Below are positions 43,140 through 51,344 of a DNA stretch of 64,000 bases, piece after piece; within the stretch, counting starts at the first letter, position 1, and every line of letters begins with the position of its first letter. The stretch is taken from the IMG/VR virus record IMGVR_UViG_3300029319_009044, positions 106,909 to 170,908 of that record; one strand, written 5' to 3'. Source of the stretch: a virus. The notes below the pieces were generated by a model, which saw only the letters and a program-made list of their open reading frames with translations, was not told where the DNA came from and did no database searches. The position numbers and the translations under genes are program-made.

Positions 43140-44786
43140 TTAACTTTCGCATGATGTGCATTCATTTAAAGAACGAGCTAACTCTTGCGCAGGATTAGCA
43201 CTCCGTTGATAGTATAATGACTTAATACCGTTTTCCCAGGCCCATACAATAAGTTCATTTACTTCTTTAGGTTTAGTTTTAGGAGGAACTTGTATATTAA
43301 TAGATTGACCTTGGTCAATATATGGTTGACGTTGAGCTGCTTGAATAAGAATTTCTTTTTGAGATATTTCTCCAAAAGTTTTAAATACTTCTTTTTCGTG
43401 ATCAGTTAAAAACTTTAAGTGTTGAACTGATCCACCTTTTTGCAATATACTTCTCCAAGTAGGTATATCATCTTTATCATACTGCTTGAGTACTTTAGTA
43501 AGTTCAGGATTTTTATAAGTAAATTTACCTTTTGCGAGGTCTTTAGTAAAGTAATTACTATTAAGAGGTTCTATTGAAGGGCTAATTTGACCTAAGATAA
43601 ATGAGCTACTGGTAGTAGGAGCTATAGCTACTAAACAACTATTACGTAAGCCATACCCTTCCATGAGTGAAGGTACACCATATTCGATTGCCATCTCTTT
43701 TGAAGCAACAATTGTTCTTTCTTGAATAGTTTTAAAGATAAGAGAATTTTCTAGCTTAGCTTCCATTGACTCAAAAGCAATACTCTCTTGCTGTAAATAT
43801 GAATGCCAACCTAATACCCCTACACCTAAAGCTCTTTGCGTTAAAGCAAACTTATGAGGTGATTCCATATTCTTAACTCCTCTAGTTTTATTAATAAACT
43901 CTGTCATAACTGCATCTAAGAAGTATGTTAGAGTTTCAATGGCGTCAGTTTCTACAATCTCTTTCCATTTAGCAAGATTAAGAGAGGAAAGATCACATAC
44001 AAAAGATTCGTCTGCTTCAGATGATAGAAAAATCTCAGTACATAAATTTGAAGCATGAATACGCTTACCTTTATCTTTATATACCTGCGGTGCATTGTTA
44101 TTTGCATTATCTGAAAAGAAGATATATGGGTATCCAGATTCGTATCGTTTTTTAATAACTTTACCCCATATGCTTCGTTTCTTTTTGTCACCATCTAACA
44201 TAGACTTCATCCACTCATCATTTACAGTAACACCTATAGATAAGTCTTGTATAGCATTTCCTTCACCTCTTATGCCTAAAAACTCTTCAATATCACCATG
44301 ATCAATAGGAATATAAGCAGCAAAAGAGCCTCTACGTACATTACTTTGTGAAATATAGTTTGTTAAAGCATCAAAAACTGTTAACTGATGATGAACACCA
44401 GTAGATGTTCCACCTGTTGAAATTGCAGCTCCTCTTGGTCTAACATCACCGAAATAAGCAGATGTACCACCACCTACTTTAGACATAGTACCTACTTCAG
44501 CGATCTTACCTAGAATTTGCTCCATATCATCAGGGATATAAGATCCAAAACATGATATAGGTAAACCTCTTTCTCTACCAAAATTTGACCATATAGGAGA
44601 TGATAGAGAATAGAATCCCTTATGCATATAGTCTATGAACTTATCTGCCCATCCATCAATACCTAAATATTCTTGCGCTTTATATGCAATATCTTCTATT
44701 CGTTGTTCAGGATTTTCACCAGGTAATAAATACCCTCTTTCAAGAAACTTACGAGAATCTTCGTTAAGCCAATAAATTTCACTCAT
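43140..44786 (-). CDS. nrdA: Ribonucleoside-diphosphate reductase, large subunit (NrdA type)
   Basis: 548 residues, shorter than the usual 750 because no ATP-cone is present at the N terminus. Core landmarks: PISCFGSY (active-site Cys), the loop GGTSTGVHHQLTVFD, NLCTEIFLS with the radical Cys, FVCDLSSLNLAKW with the partner Cys, and the C-terminal redox pair ECTSCES. It makes deoxynucleotides with NrdB just upstream (15-base gap). Lack of the ATP-cone suggests weaker dATP feedback, helpful to a phage (inference). Confidence 0.92.
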   Translation of the reverse strand: MSEIYWLNEDSRKFLERGYLLPGENPEQRIEDIAYKAQEYLGIDGWADKFIDYMHKGFYSLSSPIWSNFGRERGLPISCFGSYIPDDMEQILGKIAEVGTMSKVGGGTSAYFGDVRPRGAAISTGGTSTGVHHQLTVFDALTNYISQSNVRRGSFAAYIPIDHGDIEEFLGIRGEGNAIQDLSIGVTVNDEWMKSMLDGDKKKRSIWGKVIKKRYESGYPYIFFSDNANNNAPQVYKDKGKRIHASNLCTEIFLSSEADESFVCDLSSLNLAKWKEIVETDAIETLTYFLDAVMTEFINKTRGVKNMESPHKFALTQRALGVGVLGWHSYLQQESIAFESMEAKLENSLIFKTIQERTIVASKEMAIEYGVPSLMEGYGLRNSCLVAIAPTTSSSFILGQISPSIEPLNSNYFTKDLAKGKFTYKNPELTKVLKQYDKDDIPTWRSILQKGGSVQHLKFLTDHEKEVFKTFGEISQKEILIQAAQRQPYIDQGQSINIQVPPKTKPKEVNELIVWAWENGIKSLYYQRSANPAQELARSLNECTSCES

Positions 44787-44800
44787 AATAATATAATCTT

Positions 44801-45784
44801 CTAGAATAGATCATCTTCATCAAATGACTGACTCTTTTTAGAGTACTCAACAGGTCGTGAATGAAAGAAATCAGTCATATTGTTTCCAAGAAGTTCTTCT
44901 TCAAACCACATTGTAGCCTCTAGAAGTTCATTATCAACGTCAAATACGGGTTTAAATCCAATTTGTTCAAGAGAAGAATTAATTCTATTCTTTATAAATT
45001 CTTTTACAGTATCAGCATCTAGACCAGGCTCTTTAATACCATTAATCATCCAATCAACTATTTTAGCCTCTGAGTTATATGCTTCAATAGCTTCTCCTCT
45101 TATGCGTTCTTCTAACTCATCATCAAATAGCTCTGGTAATTCTTCGCGTATAGTGTTTATAATTTTAATACCTACTAAAGCATGAATATTTTCTTCATTT
45201 CGGGTGTATTTAACTTGCTGATCAGTATCTTTTAACACGTTTTTAAATCTTGCAAACCAGTTTATAACATAAAATTGTGAAAAGAGAGAAACATTCTCAA
45301 CAAATAAAGTAAAAAGTGTCAAAGCATATAAGTATTGCTTTTTAGAACTGCTATAAAACTTATGTGTGTATTTTCTAAGATACTTTACTCGTCCTTGAAT
45401 AAAGTCAAGTTTAAGATTTTTCTCAAATATATCCTCCATATCAAGTACAGTTAGAAGTCTTTCATAAGCATTATTATGAATTACTTCAGTATTAGCCATA
45501 ACATAACCTAAATCTTGAAGTGCTGGGTGTGGTAAATTTTCACCTAACTTAGCCCAAAAACTTTTTACAGCAACTTCAATTTGACCAATAGCAGATAATA
45601 CTCTTACAACAATCTCTCTTTCTTGATCAGTAAGCTGTGTCTTAAATTGTTGAACGTCTGACGCAAAAGAAAACTCTTTATCAGTCCAAAATCCATTATG
45701 CATAGATTCTATAAATTGTTCCGTCCAAGGATATAGATTTGGCTTTCTAGATAACTGTTCCGTAAATATAGTACTCCCGTCCAT
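44801..45784 (-). CDS. nrdB: Ribonucleoside-diphosphate reductase, small subunit (NrdB type)
   Basis: 327 residues. Di-iron ligands: Glu and His in ANTEVIHNNAYERLL with the radical Tyr four after the His (as in E. coli Tyr122), Glu in LFVENVSLFSQF and E-x-x-H in RNEENIHALVG. The C terminus (QSFDEDDLF) ends in an acidic/aromatic tail like those docking into NrdA. Operon with nrdA. A class Ia/Ic call needs modelling; the Tyr favours Ia. Confidence 0.93.
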   Translation of the reverse strand: MDGSTIFTEQLSRKPNLYPWTEQFIESMHNGFWTDKEFSFASDVQQFKTQLTDQEREIVVRVLSAIGQIEVAVKSFWAKLGENLPHPALQDLGYVMANTEVIHNNAYERLLTVLDMEDIFEKNLKLDFIQGRVKYLRKYTHKFYSSSKKQYLYALTLFTLFVENVSLFSQFYVINWFARFKNVLKDTDQQVKYTRNEENIHALVGIKIINTIREELPELFDDELEERIRGEAIEAYNSEAKIVDWMINGIKEPGLDADTVKEFIKNRINSSLEQIGFKPVFDVDNELLEATMWFEEELLGNNMTDFFHSRPVEYSKKSQSFDEDDLF

Positions 45785-45798
45785 TATATACTCCTACT

Positions 45799-46032
45799 TT
45801 ACTGTACTGGAATTGAGGTTTGTAAACTACCATGTGGGAGAGCAAAAGTCTTTACATGCTTTTTTCCTGCTGCTTCAACTGTAACAGTTAGTATGTGGCC
45901 GGCTATGTAAGGTTGAGATACTATATTACCACCAACAGTAATAACTCTATATAATTGTCCGGTTCCTGCTTCGAATATTTTTACTGTAGTATTCGAGCCC
46001 TGCTGTGCGATAAATTGTTTAGTCTTGCTCAT
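45799..46032 (-). CDS. Small beta-rich phage protein
   Basis: 77 residues: MSKTKQFIAQQGSNTTVKIF, then GQLYRVITVGGNIVSQPYIAGHILTVTVE and VKTFALPHGSL. All-beta, no signal. An exact late consensus TATAAATA lies 12 nt upstream, inside the preceding gene. Ends 15 bases before nrdB. Possibly a minor virion protein; no family recognised. Confidence 0.55.
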   Translation of the reverse strand: MSKTKQFIAQQGSNTTVKIFEAGTGQLYRVITVGGNIVSQPYIAGHILTVTVEAAGKKHVKTFALPHGSLQTSIPVQ

Positions 46033-46387
46033 AGTCTCTGATATTATTTATAAAATGAGTAACTTCTGGATCAGATTTATGTGTAGCAAAGTTTAAAGTA
46101 TTTGATATTTTTTTTGCAGTATGAGAAGCTTGAATCTTATGAAACTCAATGAGTTCTACCAACACCTGAGAATCAGCGCCCGGAATTCCTTCCTCATTTA
46201 CATTTAATATATTTCTTATTTCTTGAATCGAATAACCTTTATTGAGATAGTTTTTAGCTTTCTGGGTTATAAAATATTTTTTAAGATTATTTTCATCGGT
46301 ATAGTCTCTTACTTTTTTATCATAGTAGTCTTGACTATAAGTATAACTCTTACCAGTTATTAAACACGTAATTTTTCTGCTAGCCAT
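46019..46387 (-). CDS. Uncharacterised phage protein with helical C terminus
   Basis: 122 residues. Starts MASRKITCLITGKSYTY, a short region resembling a small zinc- or beta-hairpin domain, then helices with KAKNYLNKGYSIQEIRNILNV (a helix-turn-helix look) and ends QDYEQD-like acidic text. Overlaps the next gene by 14 bases. A DNA- or RNA-binding role is possible but unproven. Confidence 0.5.
   Translation of the reverse strand: MASRKITCLITGKSYTYSQDYYDKKVRDYTDENNLKKYFITQKAKNYLNKGYSIQEIRNILNVNEEGIPGADSQVLVELIEFHKIQASHTAKKISNTLNFATHKSDPEVTHFINNIRDYEQD
46045..46052 (-). promoter_or_regulatory. Late promoter octamer TATAAATA
   Basis: Exact T4 consensus 12 nt before the ATG at 46032, inside the 3' end of the preceding gene; predicts a 7-nt leader. 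Confidence 0.6.
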
Positions 46388-46400
46388 ATATTATATTAAT

Positions 46401-46838
46401 CTATTCCCACGGAAAAACAATCCACTTATCATCTGGTACAACACTTGCATAATAATTAAGGTAATCCCGATGCTTTAATTTTGTAAAAATACAAGCTCTA
46501 CAATGTTCAATATCTGCTAAAGTTAATCTGTTACTCAACCACTTTACAGTCTCACCTGTATCGCATATATCATCAACAACTAATAGTTTACTATCTTTTG
46601 TAAATTGATTTAGTTTAATATCATGATTAACTTTTATTTCATTTTTTTCCTTACCAATATAAGAGCTTACATTACAAGTTAATAACGGTAAATCTAATTC
46701 ATAACTAATTATAGTACCGGGTATTAAACCACCCCGTCCAATGCCTAATATATGAGTAAAGTTACCCTTTTTAGCTCTTGAGCCTAACAACCGAGACATA
46801 ACATTTATTTCATCAAAAGAAAACTTTAAAACTTCCAT
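46401..46838 (-). CDS. Phosphoribosyltransferase (xanthine/guanine type)
   Basis: 145 residues. PRPP-binding motif LLVVDDICDTGETV (residues about 84-97), GIGRGGLIPG at the N-terminal loop and a closing VPDDKWIVFPWE are typical of Gpt/XPRT-type purine PRTases. It would salvage a purine base to its nucleotide, near the nrd genes. A sigma70-like promoter lies 5 nt upstream. Confidence 0.85.
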   Translation of the reverse strand: MEVLKFSFDEINVMSRLLGSRAKKGNFTHILGIGRGGLIPGTIISYELDLPLLTCNVSSYIGKEKNEIKVNHDIKLNQFTKDSKLLVVDDICDTGETVKWLSNRLTLADIEHCRACIFTKLKHRDYLNYYASVVPDDKWIVFPWE

Positions 46839-46843
46839 AACCT

Positions 46844-46849
46844 ATTATA
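46844..46849 (-). promoter_or_regulatory. Sigma70-like promoter -10 (TATAAT) for the PRTase gene
   Basis: 5 nt before the ATG at 46838; -35 TTGAAA at 46866-46871 (minus) with a 16-nt spacer. The -35 overlaps the divergent late octamer at 46870. Confidence 0.6.
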
Positions 46850-46869
46850 TAGTAAAACTTATTTTTTTC

Positions 46870-46877
46870 AATAAATA
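46870..46877 (+). promoter_or_regulatory. Late promoter octamer AATAAATA
   Basis: 5 nt before the GTG at 46883. Overlaps the -35 of the divergent PRTase promoter, so late and earlier transcription may compete here. Confidence 0.65.
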
Positions 46878-46882
46878 TATAT

Positions 46883-47251
46883 GTGAACGATTTTGAAGAG
46901 TTACAGAAAATATATGAAGGATATAGAGGGTTAGATTATAATCCTGGTCCTAATGCTAAATACACTGCTAACATGTCACCTACTGGTTATTCTTATAGAA
47001 AGGGTCAACTACCTACTGGTTACCCAGGAGCAGGAGGTTATTCACAATATAATGCAGGGCAAGCAGGTTATTATCAAACACCTACCGTAGCAATAATAGC
47101 AGATGAAGAGATTGAAGCTGCAGAAATTATTAACTTAGATGTTATAGAAAAGGTCGACCAGCTAATGGAAGAAGCAGAAGAAGATGGTATGGAATATGCT
47201 GTTTTACAGTTGTCGAGATTAAAAGAGCATATTATTTCTCTTTCTCAATAG
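46883..47251 (+). CDS. Uncharacterised late protein
   Basis: 122 residues, GTG start set by the late octamer. N-terminal DFEELQKIYEGYRG, then a Gly/Tyr/Pro-rich low-complexity section (GYPGAGGYSQYNAGQAGYYQTP), then acidic helices (IADEEIEAAEIINLD). The N terminus is like the short helical starts of several small phage proteins further right. Its 3' end overlaps a convergent gene by 20 bases. Probably virion-associated; unknown function. Confidence 0.55.
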   Translation: MNDFEELQKIYEGYRGLDYNPGPNAKYTANMSPTGYSYRKGQLPTGYPGAGGYSQYNAGQAGYYQTPTVAIIADEEIEAAEIINLDVIEKVDQLMEEAEEDGMEYAVLQLSRLKEHIISLSQ

Positions 47252-47537
47252 GGTATACTTTGTTGAGTAGTATGCTATTAACTAGATAGATAAGATAGCA
47301 ACTGCTACTGCTATACAAAGCAAAAAGAATATTATTGTAACTGCTAGCATAAGTTCCTATGATAAGACCGGTCCAGAAACCTGTGCAAAGAGAGCAGCTT
47401 AACAAATCCTTAAAGAATTTAATTTTAGTAATTTTGTCTCTAACAAAATTTAAAATTTTTGCCTCCATTAAAATATAACAGAGACCATACGAAGCTAATG
47501 TATAAAATATTAAATCAGCCACAGAGAAGTTCTTCAT
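47232..47537 (-). CDS. Small DUF1360-like membrane protein
   Basis: About 101 residues from the ATG at 47537 (or 106 from 47552). Three hydrophobic segments and the motif LLSCSLCTGFWTGL, like the C-x-x-C-x-G-F-W pattern of DUF1360. Unknown function, inner membrane. It overlaps the preceding small gene. Confidence 0.6.
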   Translation of the reverse strand: MKNFSVADLIFYTLASYGLCYILMEAKILNFVRDKITKIKFFKDLLSCSLCTGFWTGLIIGTYASSYNNILFALYSSSSCYLIYLVNSILLNKVYPIEKEK

Positions 47538-47715
47538 CTCCGTCAATAGCATTGACAGCGTCTCCCATAAGCTTTAGCTCTTCTTTTTTGACTATAATAG
47601 TATTACCATCATCATCAGTTACCTTATAATGATCATCATCAATTTTTTCAATAACGGGGCAACCTTGTTTTCCGCAACATACTTTAACACTATTTTCTGT
47701 TAGCCTTTTAATCAT
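47515..47715 (-). CDS. Small Cys-containing conserved protein
   Basis: 66 residues: NSVKVCCGKQGCPVIEKIDDDHYKV, then DDDGNTIIVKKEELKL. Three Cys near the start could bind metal. Late promoter 5 nt upstream. I recall similar short proteins in marine T4-like phages; function unknown. Confidence 0.6.
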   Translation of the reverse strand: MIKRLTENSVKVCCGKQGCPVIEKIDDDHYKVTDDDGNTIIVKKEELKLMGDAVNAIDGDEELLCG

Positions 47716-47719
47716 ATAA

Positions 47720-48460
47720 TTATTTATTCAAAGCTGCTTCTAAGGCACTTCTTAATTTAGCTTCTGCTTTAGAACCTATATCATCTTTTCTTCCGGGGGA
47801 TATTTCTCTGTGTGTGGTAACAGTAGATAAATCTTTAGGCCATCCCCATTTTTCAAATCTCGGCACTAACCACTCTACAGCAGATGCAACTTCGTCATCA
47901 GTAAGCTCTCTAGTATTAGTATTACCACTGAAAGCTAATCCAAGTAAAAACCCATTACAATTAGTTCTTCCATTGAAATTAGATTTACCTGCATGCCAAC
48001 ATCTACGATCATCATCTGCAAAAATTGTTCTTTCTCCATTAGTATCTATAATGCAGTGATACGATACTTGAGACTTCGTTTGACATATCCAACTTACTGA
48101 TCCAGCATAAGATCCTGAAGAATGATGTAATACCACACCTTCAGGTCTAATTCTAGATGAAGATATATTAGGTGAAGGTTTACTTACTTCTGGGTATGTT
48201 CCGTCGACGGCACTTGATGCGACCTCAACCACTGCGGGTTGTTTACTTAAGCCTAACGCTTCTGAAATAGTTTTTGCTGTGTTAGGTCCATAAGCACCAT
48301 CTGGAAGGGAATCTGTTTTTTTCTGAATAATTTTAGTAAGTTCTTCTTTAGTAAATCCTAGCTTACTTATAATTTTTAACGCAGTATTCTTACCATAAAT
48401 ACCATCAGCTGTAGCGCCTACAGCTTCTTGAATCTTTTTAGTAGTTTCTTTTAATGACAT
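47720..48460 (-). CDS. N-acetylmuramoyl-L-alanine amidase endolysin with two PG-binding domains
   Basis: 246 residues. Two N-terminal peptidoglycan-binding repeats (GATADGIYGKNTALKI and DSLPDGAYGPNTAKTI), then an amidase_2/PGRP domain from about residue 95: VVLHHSSGSY (Zn His), CWHAGKSNFNGRTNCNG (second Zn His), THREISPGRKDDIG (late His and acidic ligand). It cuts the stem peptide from muramic acid at lysis. Unusual modular order for a Gram-negative phage endolysin, with the binding repeats first. Late promoter 5 nt upstream; divergent from a candidate holin. Confidence 0.88.
   Translation of the reverse strand: MSLKETTKKIQEAVGATADGIYGKNTALKIISKLGFTKEELTKIIQKKTDSLPDGAYGPNTAKTISEALGLSKQPAVVEVASSAVDGTYPEVSKPSPNISSSRIRPEGVVLHHSSGSYAGSVSWICQTKSQVSYHCIIDTNGERTIFADDDRRCWHAGKSNFNGRTNCNGFLLGLAFSGNTNTRELTDDEVASAVEWLVPRFEKWGWPKDLSTVTTHREISPGRKDDIGSKAEAKLRSALEAALNK
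47721..47728 (-). promoter_or_regulatory. Late promoter octamer AATAAATA
   Basis: 5 nt before the ATG at 47715; covers the last codon of the amidase gene. Confidence 0.6.
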
Positions 48461-48465
48461 AAAAG

Positions 48466-48473
48466 TATTTATT
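48466..48473 (-). promoter_or_regulatory. Late promoter octamer AATAAATA
   Basis: 5 nt before the ATG at 48460 of the amidase gene. Confidence 0.65.
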
Positions 48474-48500
48474 AAAAAAGTTGTAAAATATACTATGTAT

Positions 48501-48508
48501 GATAAATA
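48501..48508 (+). promoter_or_regulatory. Late promoter octamer GATAAATA
   Basis: 5 nt before the ATG at 48514. It overlaps the alternative ATG at 48499, which argues that 48514 is the true start. Confidence 0.5.
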
Positions 48509-48513
48509 CTTTT

Positions 48514-48768
48514 ATGGATATGATACTAGAATTCATTAGTGACAAACCTTGGTTTGGTCTTATAGCCGCAATTATTGCTGCAGCAGCTGCCTTTTGTGCA
48601 GCTACTCCAACACCTAAAGAGGGTGGTTGGGTGTCTAAAGTCTATAAAGTTATAGAGTTTTTGGCACTTAACATTGGAAAAGCTAAAGCTAAAGCAGAAG
48701 TTAAAGAAGCTGTAACTGATGCAGTAACTGACGCTGTTAAAAAGGCTACTACCAAAAAGAAGAAGTAA
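48514..48768 (+). CDS. Candidate holin
   Basis: 84 residues from ATG 48514 (89 from 48499). One strong helix FGLIAAIIAAAAAFCAATP, then an amphipathic/Ala-Lys-rich region (KAKAKAEVKEAVTDAVTDAV) and a basic end (KKATTKKKK). Such a layout, next to a divergent endolysin, fits a holin. The two small coiled-coil membrane proteins at 32.9-33.4 kb are rival candidates. Confidence 0.55.
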   Translation: MDMILEFISDKPWFGLIAAIIAAAAAFCAATPTPKEGGWVSKVYKVIEFLALNIGKAKAKAEVKEAVTDAVTDAVKKATTKKKK

Positions 48769-48779
48769 CTAATAAGCAA

Positions 48780-49052
48780 ATGGGTGGCGGCATTATTAAA
48801 GGAGTCTTAAGAGCCTTAACTGCATATTTAGAGTTAAGGAATAAGACTCATTATCACCGTGTCGTTACAGAATCTCGTGATAAACAAAAAAAATTAATAA
48901 ATGAAATTGAAACATTACGCACTGCTGGCGACGTCGATTCTAATGATAGGGCTGACATCTTGCGGGACGAGCTCCTCGACGAAAAGCGGCACCTTGAACA
49001 TTTATCAGCCTTCTACATTAAATCTTGCGGCGGGGATACCGATCCAGAGTAA
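48780..49052 (+). CDS. Possible inner-membrane spanin partner
   Basis: 90 residues. A modestly hydrophobic start (GGGIIKGVLRALTAYLEL) followed by a long charged helix (VVTESRDKQKKLINEIETL, ADILRDELLDEKRHLEHL). It contains and overlaps the start of a lipoprotein gene in another frame, the nested layout of Rz/Rz1 spanins. But the membrane segment is weak, so the i-spanin call is tentative. Confidence 0.45.
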   Translation: MGGGIIKGVLRALTAYLELRNKTHYHRVVTESRDKQKKLINEIETLRTAGDVDSNDRADILRDELLDEKRHLEHLSAFYIKSCGGDTDPE

Positions 49053-49155
49053 AGCTGGAGTATACACCCCACAGACTGATGAAGTATGGCATTCAGATAC
49101 TCGTTTCAGAAAGCTTGAAAGGCAGCTATACTTTAAACCCACATCAGGTAAATAG
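48901..49155 (+). CDS. Small lipoprotein, o-spanin (Rz1)-like
   Basis: 84 residues with a lipoprotein signal MKLKHYALLATSILMIGLTSC (lipobox ending at Cys21), a Ser/Thr-rich linker and SDTRFRKLERQLYFK at the end. It lies out of frame across 152 bases of the preceding gene, as Rz1 genes do. Together with the amidase and holin candidates it forms a plausible lysis module. It would sit in the outer membrane. Confidence 0.6.
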   Translation: MKLKHYALLATSILMIGLTSCGTSSSTKSGTLNIYQPSTLNLAAGIPIQSKAGVYTPQTDEVWHSDTRFRKLERQLYFKPTSGK

Positions 49156-49191
49156 TAGACTTTTATCTTTAGTATAGTATAATAAAGCTAT

Positions 49192-49398
49192 ATGAGTAAA
49201 GGAGATAAACCTAGACCACTTTCTATATCTTATAAAGAATATAGCGACAATTGGGAGGCTATATTTGGAAAAAAAGAAGAACAAGAAATTGATGGAATAT
49301 CTATGTCTGCAGAGGAGGAAATAAAAGCAGAAAAAAGAATGGATATTATAGGTCAAAATGGTAATGAAGGTCTTCATTACGATGATATAGATGGATGA
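49192..49398 (+). CDS. Small conserved acidic protein
   Basis: 68 residues: MSKGDKPRPLSISYKEYSDNWEAIFGKK, then acidic helical text. The 'KGDKPRP-x-S-x-x-x-x-x-x-x-x-W-x-x-I-F' start is a phage pattern I have seen before. Eight bases of overlap with the next gene. A TATAAT at 49178-49183 lies 8 nt upstream. Unknown function. Confidence 0.6.
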   Translation: MSKGDKPRPLSISYKEYSDNWEAIFGKKEEQEIDGISMSAEEEIKAEKRMDIIGQNGNEGLHYDDIDG

Positions 49399-49582
49399 TT
49401 TAGAGTACATCTATCCTCAAGATTTAAAAATGTGGGCAAAATGCGCGGGTCGTAAATTTTTAGAGGCTGAAGAAAAAATTAAAACTCTATCTACTAAAAA
49501 TATATCAGCCAGCGCGTATTGGGATAGAGATAGTAACATTGCAATTTTATTAGAGTGCGGTAAAATATATACGTATAGTTAA
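49391..49582 (+). CDS. Small uncharacterised protein
   Basis: 63 residues (MDDLEYIYPQDLKMWAKCAGRKF, ending ILLECGKIYTYS). Overlaps both neighbours, sharing one base with the glycosyltransferase ATG. No family recognised. Confidence 0.5.
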   Translation: MDDLEYIYPQDLKMWAKCAGRKFLEAEEKIKTLSTKNISASAYWDRDSNIAILLECGKIYTYS

Positions 49583-50445
49583 TGAAAAATGTTATTATAA
49601 AACAAGGAGGAGGTATAGGTGATATATTATATTCTTTAAAAATAGCTCAAAAAATTTATAAAACAAATAACTGTAATATTATATGGCCTATCAATTCACA
49701 TATACTTTCTGATTTTCAAGACTATATAAAAATACCTTATATAGAATGGGTAGATGAAAAGGATTATAAATGGTTAGATGATTATAACTATTTTGTAAAC
49801 GGGGAGTTAATACCAAGTAGTTTAAAAATTGATAAAGAAACTGTAGTCTTTCCTTTATGTGAAGCAGCTAATAATCCCGACGGATCTTTTAAAGGAGGGC
49901 CTATAATGGGCAAAAAATATTCTACATTTAAATTAAGTCAGGCTAATTGGCAAGACAGTATAAAGATAACTAGAAATGTAGAAAAAGAAAATGAGTTATT
50001 CTATAAAGTGTTGAATCTAGATGATAATTGTAAGTATGTTTTTGTACATAAAATATACAGTACCCCGAGCCATGGATTATTAAAAAGTACATTTATGCCA
50101 GATGATTTTCTTCCTGATTGGGAAAAGGATTATGAAGCTCTAGTAACAGGAGCTTGTTTAGAAGAATATTCTGTATTCGACTGGATTAAAGTTTTTGAAA
50201 ATGCTGCTGATATTCATGTAGTATCAACTTGTTTATTTTATATATTTGAATCATTAGAAAAAAAATTACCTGAAATCAAAATTTATAATAGAGATCACTA
50301 CACTAATTTAGGTCAATTGTATTGTATGAAGCCAACTTTAAGACAAAAATGGAAGTTTCAAGAAGCTATGGAACGACACTATCGTGGTAATGCAAAATCA
50401 AAAAAAGCTAGTCATAATAAAATTCTAATAGAAAGAGAAGCTTAG
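49582..50445 (+). CDS. Glycosyltransferase family 9-like (heptosyltransferase-like) protein
   Basis: 287 residues. The N-terminal KQGGGIGDILYSLKIAQKI is the donor-loop signature 'G-x-G-D' of GT9 ADP-heptose transferases, and the segment IFENAADIHVVSTCLFYIFESL resembles their C-terminal donor-binding region. It would move a heptose or other sugar to an acceptor. Directly followed by a methyltransferase and two heptose-activation genes, which supports an ADP-heptose donor. The C terminus is basic. Confidence 0.65.
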   Translation: MKNVIIKQGGGIGDILYSLKIAQKIYKTNNCNIIWPINSHILSDFQDYIKIPYIEWVDEKDYKWLDDYNYFVNGELIPSSLKIDKETVVFPLCEAANNPDGSFKGGPIMGKKYSTFKLSQANWQDSIKITRNVEKENELFYKVLNLDDNCKYVFVHKIYSTPSHGLLKSTFMPDDFLPDWEKDYEALVTGACLEEYSVFDWIKVFENAADIHVVSTCLFYIFESLEKKLPEIKIYNRDHYTNLGQLYCMKPTLRQKWKFQEAMERHYRGNAKSKKASHNKILIEREA

Positions 50446-50452
50446 AGTAGTT

Positions 50453-50959
50453 ATGATAGATACGATACTATATAAAAATAAACATTATCCTAAATTTCAA
50501 ACGCTTGGTAATGCTGCGCAATTTGCTATACCATATGCTTTACACGTATGTAAAGGTGAAGGAGTTGATATAGGCTGTTCAAAAGTAGAATGGGCTTTTC
50601 CTGGAGCTAGACCTATTGATTTAAATTTTAATGATAATTATGATGCTTATAATCTACCTTATGATAAAAATTCTTTAGATTATATATTTTCTTCTCATTG
50701 TTTAGAGCATCTTCCTAATTGGGTTGAAGCATTAGATTATTGGACTTCTAAATTAAAAAATGAAGGTACTTTATTTTTATATGTACCTCATTATAGTCAA
50801 GAATATTGGAGACCGTGGAATAATAAAAAACACATCCATTGTTTTACAGGGGAAGAAATTGTAGATTATTTAAACAGCTCTGGTTATAAAAAGGTTTTTA
50901 GATCTATGCCTGATTTAAACAATTCAATAATGATAACTGCAGAAAAAAATAATGAATAA
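50453..50959 (+). CDS. SAM-dependent methyltransferase
   Basis: 168 residues. Class I methyltransferase: motif I is GEGVDIGCSKVEW, then PIDLNFNDNYDAYNLPYDKNSLDYIFSSHCLEHLPNW (motifs III-IV of Methyltransf_11) and LKNEGTLFLYVPH. It is short, with no added domain. In this operon it may methylate a sugar. Its stop overlaps the next ATG. Confidence 0.8.
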   Translation: MIDTILYKNKHYPKFQTLGNAAQFAIPYALHVCKGEGVDIGCSKVEWAFPGARPIDLNFNDNYDAYNLPYDKNSLDYIFSSHCLEHLPNWVEALDYWTSKLKNEGTLFLYVPHYSQEYWRPWNNKKHIHCFTGEEIVDYLNSSGYKKVFRSMPDLNNSIMITAEKNNE

Positions 50960-51344
50960 TAAAGTTATTTTTACTAATGGTTGTTTTGATATTTTGCATA
51001 TTGGTCATATTAGACTTCTTAAATATGCAAAATCACTTGGTAATCATCTCATAGTAGGTCTTAACTCTGATGAAAGTATAAAAAGATTAAAAGGTTATGA
51101 TAGACCCTTTAATAAGCTTGAATATAGAAAAGAAGTTATCGAGAGTATAAAGTGGGTAGATGAAGTAAGAATATTTACTGAAGATACACCTTACAATTTA
51201 ATTAAAGACTTAAAACCTGATATAATGGTTAAAGGTGGTGATTATACTCCTTCAACTGTAATAGGTAGTGATATATGTAAAGTAGAGATTTTTAATTTAG
51301 TAGGTAATATATCTACAACACAGATTTTAAATCATGTCAAATAA
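50952..51344 (+). CDS. hldC: Heptose-1-phosphate adenylyltransferase (HldC/RfaE-C-like)
   Basis: 130 residues. Cytidylyltransferase-fold motif FTNGCFDILHIGHIRLL (with HIGH), GLNSDESIKRLKG, and PDIMVKGGDYTPSTVIG match the C-terminal half of HldE/RfaE. It would activate heptose-1-phosphate to ADP-heptose. In many bacteria this is fused to the kinase; here it is a separate gene that overlaps the kinase by 11 bases. Glycerol-3-phosphate cytidylyltransferase is the alternative. Confidence 0.85.
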   Translation: MNNKVIFTNGCFDILHIGHIRLLKYAKSLGNHLIVGLNSDESIKRLKGYDRPFNKLEYRKEVIESIKWVDEVRIFTEDTPYNLIKDLKPDIMVKGGDYTPSTVIGSDICKVEIFNLVGNISTTQILNHVK

